Source: Thermoguttaceae bacterium
GTDB taxonomy: Bacteria > Planctomycetota > Planctomycetia > Pirellulales > Thermoguttaceae
Direction: 5' to 3'
Assembly: GCA_017557195.1 (NCBI GenBank)
Contig: JAFZAL010000069.1
Span: 1 to 37,256, forward strand
Length of the DNA stretch: 37,256 bases
The translations under genes were made by a program, and so were the position numbers. Positions 34,901-37,256 of this stretch are shown here, one piece after another (within the stretch, counting starts at the first letter, position 1; each line of letters opens with the position of its first letter). The notes under the pieces are model-generated. The model was not told the DNA's origin, did no database searches, and saw nothing but the letters and a program-made list of their open reading frames with translations.

Positions 34901-36809
34901 CGTTGGCAAAGAAGTATCCGCCCGTCTGAGTGAAGTTTGCCGGAAATTCTGAACTGTTGCCGATATTAGTCGTACCCGCAACCCTGATAACTGCGTCGTC
35001 TGAAAGCGTCATATACGAGGCGGATCTATCCATCGTAATACCGGAGTTGGTTTTGAATAAGGCGTTGCCGCCAACGTTCATAAAACTGCCAAAGTTGTTC
35101 CAGGCGTTGACAACCAACGTTCCGCCGGTCATGTTCAACAGAGACTGTTCCGAGCCAGCCGCCCAACCGATTCCGGAATTGCCGCCCCCGGAATAAACAT
35201 GAGCGTTGTCTTCAATTAAAATGTTGGCTTTTGCCGACATGGCTGCCCACCATTCATTAGCTACAGAGAACGTACTGTTGTCGCTGAACGTCATTTCCAG
35301 AGGATACGTTTTTCCTTCCAGCGGCAGCGGGATGTTTGTACTGTTGTTATTTCCGCCCCAGAAGTTTTCGGAGCCGGTAAAGACGGAATCGTCTTTCATG
35401 ACAATCGTTGCGTATGTGTGGCACTCTGTCGCGCCAACGCCGCTAAAGGGCGTAACTCTGCCATTGGCGATTACTTTGGAATTTCCAGACATAACCAAAT
35501 GCGTCTCAGACGTGTCGGGAGTGTCGCAATGATACGCCAGAGTGAAATTGTTGGCTTCCATGACGGAATTGTCCGTCATATTAATATTACTGACGCCGTG
35601 CTGACCCCAGTACATATTCGTCGCTTTGAGATAGGCGTCGCCGGACATGTTGACGTTGCCAATGCGTTCGTTTTGGTCTGAGCCGTAAATCGTTCCATTG
35701 ACGATAAATTGACCGCCGGAAAGATTGGCAGTCGAATCCGCATGCCAGGAGAAATACGTCGTGCCGTTGGCGTTTACCGTTCCGCCCGTCTGATTGAAGA
35801 CAGCGCCGGCGGAATCGTAGCCGATATAAGTTGTGCCGTCTACGGTCAGCGTCGCGTCTTGAGTAACGTTAACCGCGCCGGAACTCAAAATGCGAAGCTG
35901 TGTGCTGGTAACCTTGGATTCTCCCGTCAGCGTCATAGCGCCGCCGTCATAAACGATTGCCGTTTTTAACGCAGCTTCGGAAGTCTCTTTCGGGTTAAGA
36001 GCGGAGCCGGCGTTGTAAATGCTGGTATCGCCGTTAGCCGTCATCTTGGCTTGATCGTAGAGGTAAACTCTGGACGTGTTCTCATAGATTTTCCAGGATC
36101 CAGACGTTGACGCCGAGGAGGAATCGAACATATTCATTGTACCGCCTCTGATTTCAACGTTGACCATGGACAGCTTGCCGTTATCCGTCATTTCCAGAAG
36201 CGATCTGTGAGAGGTTCCGTTCCAGCCAATGCCGGAGTTGCCGCTTCGAGCTTCAACCGACGCGTTGTCAGCAATCAGAATGTACGATCTGGCGCTCATG
36301 GCAGTCCACCATTCGCCAACCGAGAAAGTACTGTCTCCCGTATAATACTGAGTCAACGGATAAAAATTCCCATGAGTTGGCGAGAACGTGGAAGCTGCGT
36401 TCGTACCGCCCCAGAAGTTGCCGGAAGCCGTAACGTTCGCGTTATCCGTTACTTCAAACGTGAACGACGCCAAGCCGCTGGTCATGTTTCCCAACGGGAT
36501 AAACGGACCGTTAATAGTCGTTTGTGACGACCCGCCGAAAGTAATGTCAACGTCCTGCCCCGCCGCGCCCGGCCGATAATTGGTATTGGAAACGGAAATC
36601 GTTCCCTCGTTAATATAGCCCCAATTGCCCAGCGTAACAGGCGCGCCGTTAGTCCAATAGCTCTCGTTGAGCAGATCGTCTACCGTTGCAGACCCGGCGT
36701 TCCAAACCGTATCCGCCAACGTTACGCTGCACGCGCCGACTAACAGCGTAACAATCGCTATCAGACTAACGCAACGACCCAGTTTAACCAAATTCCAATG
36801 ACTTTTCAT
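28938..36809 (-). CDS. Very large PEP-CTERM repeat protein with nested internal duplications
   Basis: This 2,623-residue exported protein consists almost wholly of short beta-strand repeats rich in Asn, Gly, Ser and Thr (for example VTMSGDSTLRANNF, FNQTGGTVNANGTTYF), as expected for a long beta-helix. The signal peptide is MKSHWNLVKLGRCVSLIAIV plus a hydrophobic run ending near SVTLADT. The C-terminus LPEPSTWALLVLGALG plus RKRRNA is a PEP-CTERM signal. Two halves correspond segment by segment: ITYSNGDQMIAGL vs LSYANGDQMLVGL, and DLCGSGGTASGKTYISG vs DICGTGGAPSGKTYVSG. Each half has two units with NEWW-like and GNSGxGW segments. The ATG at 36809 has GGAAG seven nt upstream and opens the signal peptide; the ATG at 36842 would add 11 residues. 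Unlike paralogs 1 and 2, it lacks the SISINFGAD domain. The function is unknown. Confidence 0.88.
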   Translation of the reverse strand: MKSHWNLVKLGRCVSLIAIVTLLVGACSVTLADTVWNAGSATVDDLLNESYWTNGAPVTLGNWGYINEGTISVSNTNYRPGAAGQDVDITFGGSSQTTINGPFIPLGNMTSGLASFTFEVTDNANVTASGNFWGGTNAASTFSPTHGNFYPLTQYYTGDSTFSVGEWWTAMSARSYILIADNASVEARSGNSGIGWNGTSHRSLLEMTDNGKLSMVNVEIRGGTMNMFDSSSASTSGSWKIYENTSRVYLYDQAKMTANGDTSIYNAGSALNPKETSEAALKTAIVYDGGAMTLTGESKVTSTQLRILSSGAVNVTQDATLTVDGTTYIGYDSAGAVFNQTGGTVNANGTTYFSWHADSTANLSGGQFIVNGTIYGSDQNERIGNVNMSGDAYLKATNMYWGQHGVSNINMTDNSVMEANNFTLAYHCDTPDTSETHLVMSGNSKVIANGRVTPFSGVGATECHTYATIVMKDDSVFTGSENFWGGNNNSTNIPLPLEGKTYPLEMTFSDNSTFSVANEWWAAMSAKANILIEDNAHVYSGGGNSGIGWAAGSEQSLLNMTGGTLVVNAWNNFGSFMNVGGNALFKTNSGITMDRSASYMTLSDDAVIRVAGTTNIGNSSEFPANFTQTGGYFFANGTTYFSYHADANINISGGKYISNSAQLYVTDQSTRTANITMSGDGYLQAKDLRLSQHGTTNLTMSGNSSILTNIFSAAFNYSNGDNVNTVITIGDSASVTTGRLTFFGGNAEQGHTGAGYGSMTLNDNANVTVAADTLVGAGAGTGIVEGKDNSAEVTLNGNSKFTTGTYTAANGTKSLTNVNDSATFNATTIDIGAESTFNLNSGSINLRPYGYIKATEGTFNANGGAINLSASDKITYSNGDQMIAGLYSSQDAANAANALTTAPAGWQTAILTVNGQYAVVAGYGSAPTGVKYWNSGSWAGDTGNNTGFILSGDNAFSSYDSQMVVMGGTNAFTNTIPANTTLVFSGGTSTQDGTIEGSIFVNGGTLTVSGGNRNVKGYLEINGGAFNAPNSFWNENKIVVNSGSFTVGGSYLPMRYSSDLEVNGGQVTISRLMICDNEGAYTGSFVQNGGNTLFTGNVDVAQKPSTTGSFIVNGGVLACNGAIILATPDNSTALMEVNGGDVTVARIIVGRANAGDAAILRVTDGTVRITQDLCGSGGTASGKTYISGTGQMLFDSTYTDMAIIREQTYIGIEGSGADGNGALRFLQSADSTSPITLTGNATIGIQGGQTLTMKAPINSESDKYVLTVKGGTVDLTSDQVSSVKNIALQGAYLNVNNLNYNGNIYGDAKSRVVFAGDGGDGDYTGTTIQAGNVIFDGSYQELSRDNVTLSAAENIAVRNGALVYSYGNNASISAQAIELKNGYMIVDGDNSTVTANRISVSQDGEVFFASKNGSVTASESLDVLSGNVILWGSTAVQTPSVTLGSNGQEAMLYVGENASLAIGSQFVPINFTSGAATAAFVVTDNAKVTVNGNFFGGIGAGSSVVPLDGEDFVLYQEYSGNSQFTSNEWWSGVSVKTHITISDNASVTSTSGNSGLGWNAGAYGSVLEMTGGTLSVVNMNNQGSTMSFSGNSDVTVSGNWNSNSAENFTNVSDNATLKIGGVMYMGNDSGLSSFNQSGGLTTVGGSMFFSYHGDANVDISGGSFYANGAYLYITDQRNRVAQISLSGDSYLKAGNFRTSQHGHTFMEVTDSAVLDVDEFNLAYNCDNGDNVQANVTMSGDSTLRANNFYAFKGNNDNNHSGAAYASFNMTDNAKAYISGNAWGGSNDEANVPGLVSGKDWNLEMNFGGDSYFSASEFWMAMAGKVRITISDNATVIARSGSSGLGWSEKTDGSLLEISGGNLSVSADAFYIGNATATYDAGRASVVQTGGNATYSNISIRHADSGYDFSGADSTLTVGNVNAVSGSYVNIADGTVNLGAMTNAGTATINSGTINLQPYGSIVSTEGAFNVYGGQINALASEKLSYANGDQMLVGLFADQSTANNVYDITNVPAGWVKSVVPMNNGNYAVIASYGSDPEGIKVWLEGANGSMTDAANWEGDAENSTGFVVSGTNTMNNIAGKTVVVGGDNTFNGDVPNSATVAVSGGTVNYAGSNVHGNLIIDGGNFNWTIAEPRVNQDGYMEINGGTVTKTAGGWFRTEDKFVMNGGYFKMPDGYAMLYNSETTINGGEIVMNRLIVGDTTGTYTSKYIQNGGSTVINGQVEVGQKNGTTGYFEVNGGSVTTTGGDFFVGREGNSKGYLNITGGTFSNNATLAVGRDNSSTGEMNVSGGDVYANRIIVGRANTPDSGLLNVTGGTVWIAYDICGTGGAPSGKTYVSGEGQIVFDSSYTGMAIIREQSYFGIEGSGSNGAGALQFLRNTDFATPITLTDDATIGIQEGATLTAKSTLNAESDESVLTVKDGGTLKMTQPETGSLKHIVLDSAHLQMAPDGDTAHFGFASVNMSEDSSVTFPAGKTINIGTPDDTEAFTTSVLGEGTFTIDSTLYLDAYTTDRGTGLDKLDFSGFDGNLSFDVPLNLVVHLDDASDFLGQVVTLDWLIDAPEALYKLDNVNLTLVNDEGIDFLYWLNADGSITLGDHNALPEPSTWALLVLGALGMLYWRKRRNA

Positions 36810-36907
36810 GTTATTGCTTCCGATCGACATGAGTACACTCATCAGGGTATAATTAATGATGTTTTTGTATATTGGTACATATTTGCAGTATTTTACTACT
36901 ATTGTAC

Positions 36908-36935
36908 ATTATACACGACATTTTGAACTTTTCAA
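36908..36935 (-). promoter_or_regulatory. Sigma-70 promoter of PEP-CTERM gene 3
   Basis: On the minus strand TTGAAA (36930-36935) and TATAAT (36908-36913) are 16 nt apart. The leader would be about 90 nt long. It lacks the ATAGTATT inverted repeat seen at the other two PEP-CTERM promoters. Confidence 0.65.
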
Positions 36936-37256
36936 GCATTTTCCCTAAAAAAATAAAAAAAGATAGATAAAATCCGGGAATAAAGCGTAATTAATTAGAT
37001 TTAAATGCAGAATTATCGTTAGAATAATGAAAGGCGGTAATGGAGTGAGCGAAGCGAACGGAATTACACTTTGTTCGAAGTACGCATACCAAATTGACGA
37101 AGCCAGAAACGCTCCCTGGATGGCGCCTGTCTCATAGGTATCAACTTAAGGAAAAAGCGTGTTAAAATAATTCTGTTGTATTGATTAGAAAAGATTTTGT
37201 TTTACCTATTTTACTTTTAGATTTTAGTTAAAGTTAGAACTCAAGATTACAAGAAA
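36936..37256. other. AT-rich window end with a dispersed repeat and no gene seen
   Basis: Apart from the repeat at 37030-37130, the sequence is AT-rich with no plausible ORF, RNA gene or terminator. Confidence 0.5.
37030..37130 (+). repeat. Dispersed ~100-bp repeat, copy 2
   Basis: It starts AAGGCGGTAATGGAGTGAGC, continues GAAGCGAACGGAATTACACT and TTTGTTCGAAGTA, then after a diverged stretch TGGATGGCGCC. It is colinear with 20357-20466, but the terminal G/C hairpin is lost. Confidence 0.65.

Noticed and set aside
33504-34952. Long open frame (about 480 codons) on the plus strand opposite the third PEP-CTERM gene
   Set aside because: It lies wholly antisense to a gene with signal peptide, repeats and PEP-CTERM. 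Its translation shows no domain, and many similar antisense frames occur because of the repetitive codon pattern.
20569-36842. A complete autotransporter (type V secretion) system, suggested by the strand repeats
   Set aside because: None of the three proteins ends in an outer-membrane beta-barrel; all end in PEP-CTERM signals instead.
1-37256. Exosortase or other PEP-CTERM processing genes
   Set aside because: No multi-membrane-spanning protein with exosortase motifs is found on either strand.

Overview
The window looks like chromosomal DNA of a planctomycete, probably a host-associated member of the Pirellulales/Thermoguttaceae type. This is inferred from four things: three very large secreted proteins ending in a PEP-CTERM sorting signal, a 3,424-residue protein that opens with a variant LEPR-XLL motif and ends with a dockerin, a Tat-exported heparinase-like lyase, and mostly single genes separated by repeat-rich spacers. 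No plasmid, phage or transposase signature is visible.

Layout. 1-130: possible 3' tail of an upstream gene running into a dispersed repeat. 337-2361 (+): heparinase II/III-family lyase. 2362-2828: gene-free spacer with repeats and hairpins. 2829-2899 (+): tRNA-Gln(CTG) with its own promoter and terminator. 3198-4157 (-): 3'(2'),5'-bisphosphate nucleotidase with a terminator. 4385-14659 (+): giant LEPR-XLL protein with three FG-GAP beta-propellers, a cohesin-like module and a dockerin. 14660-15183: repeats. 15184-15705 (+): apt. 15772-15882: heptanucleotide array. 15885-17072 (+): MenC-like enolase-superfamily protein with altered active-site positions. 17190-17229 (-): inverted remnant of the apt 3' end. 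17280-18317 (-): extended SDR. 18553-20277 (+): HtrA-like protease. 20569-23838 (-), 24145-28494 (-) and 28938-36809 (-): three PEP-CTERM proteins, each with its own promoter and terminator-like hairpin. 36914-37256: no gene seen.

How the genes relate. Most of the coding capacity is for envelope or extracellular proteins: a polysaccharide lyase, an adhesin-sized propeller protein, three beta-helix-type PEP-CTERM proteins and a periplasmic protease that could act in their quality control. Housekeeping genes (tRNA-Gln, bisphosphate nucleotidase, apt, menC-like, SDR) lie between them. No exosortase is present, so PEP-CTERM processing must be encoded elsewhere.

Main points of interest. (1) The giant protein is a roughly 1,000-residue super-module (Ig-like/PPC-like domains plus a seven-bladed propeller) repeated three times. 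(2) Tandem heptanucleotide repeats of three sequence families begin at or overlap the stop codons of seven genes and one gene remnant. (3) An inverted copy of the last 31 nt of apt lies beyond menC. (4) The MenC-like protein has replaced both expected catalytic lysines and one metal ligand. (5) Two PEP-CTERM paralogs share a conserved promoter with an inverted repeat over the -10 box. All calls are from reading the sequence; no database search was run.
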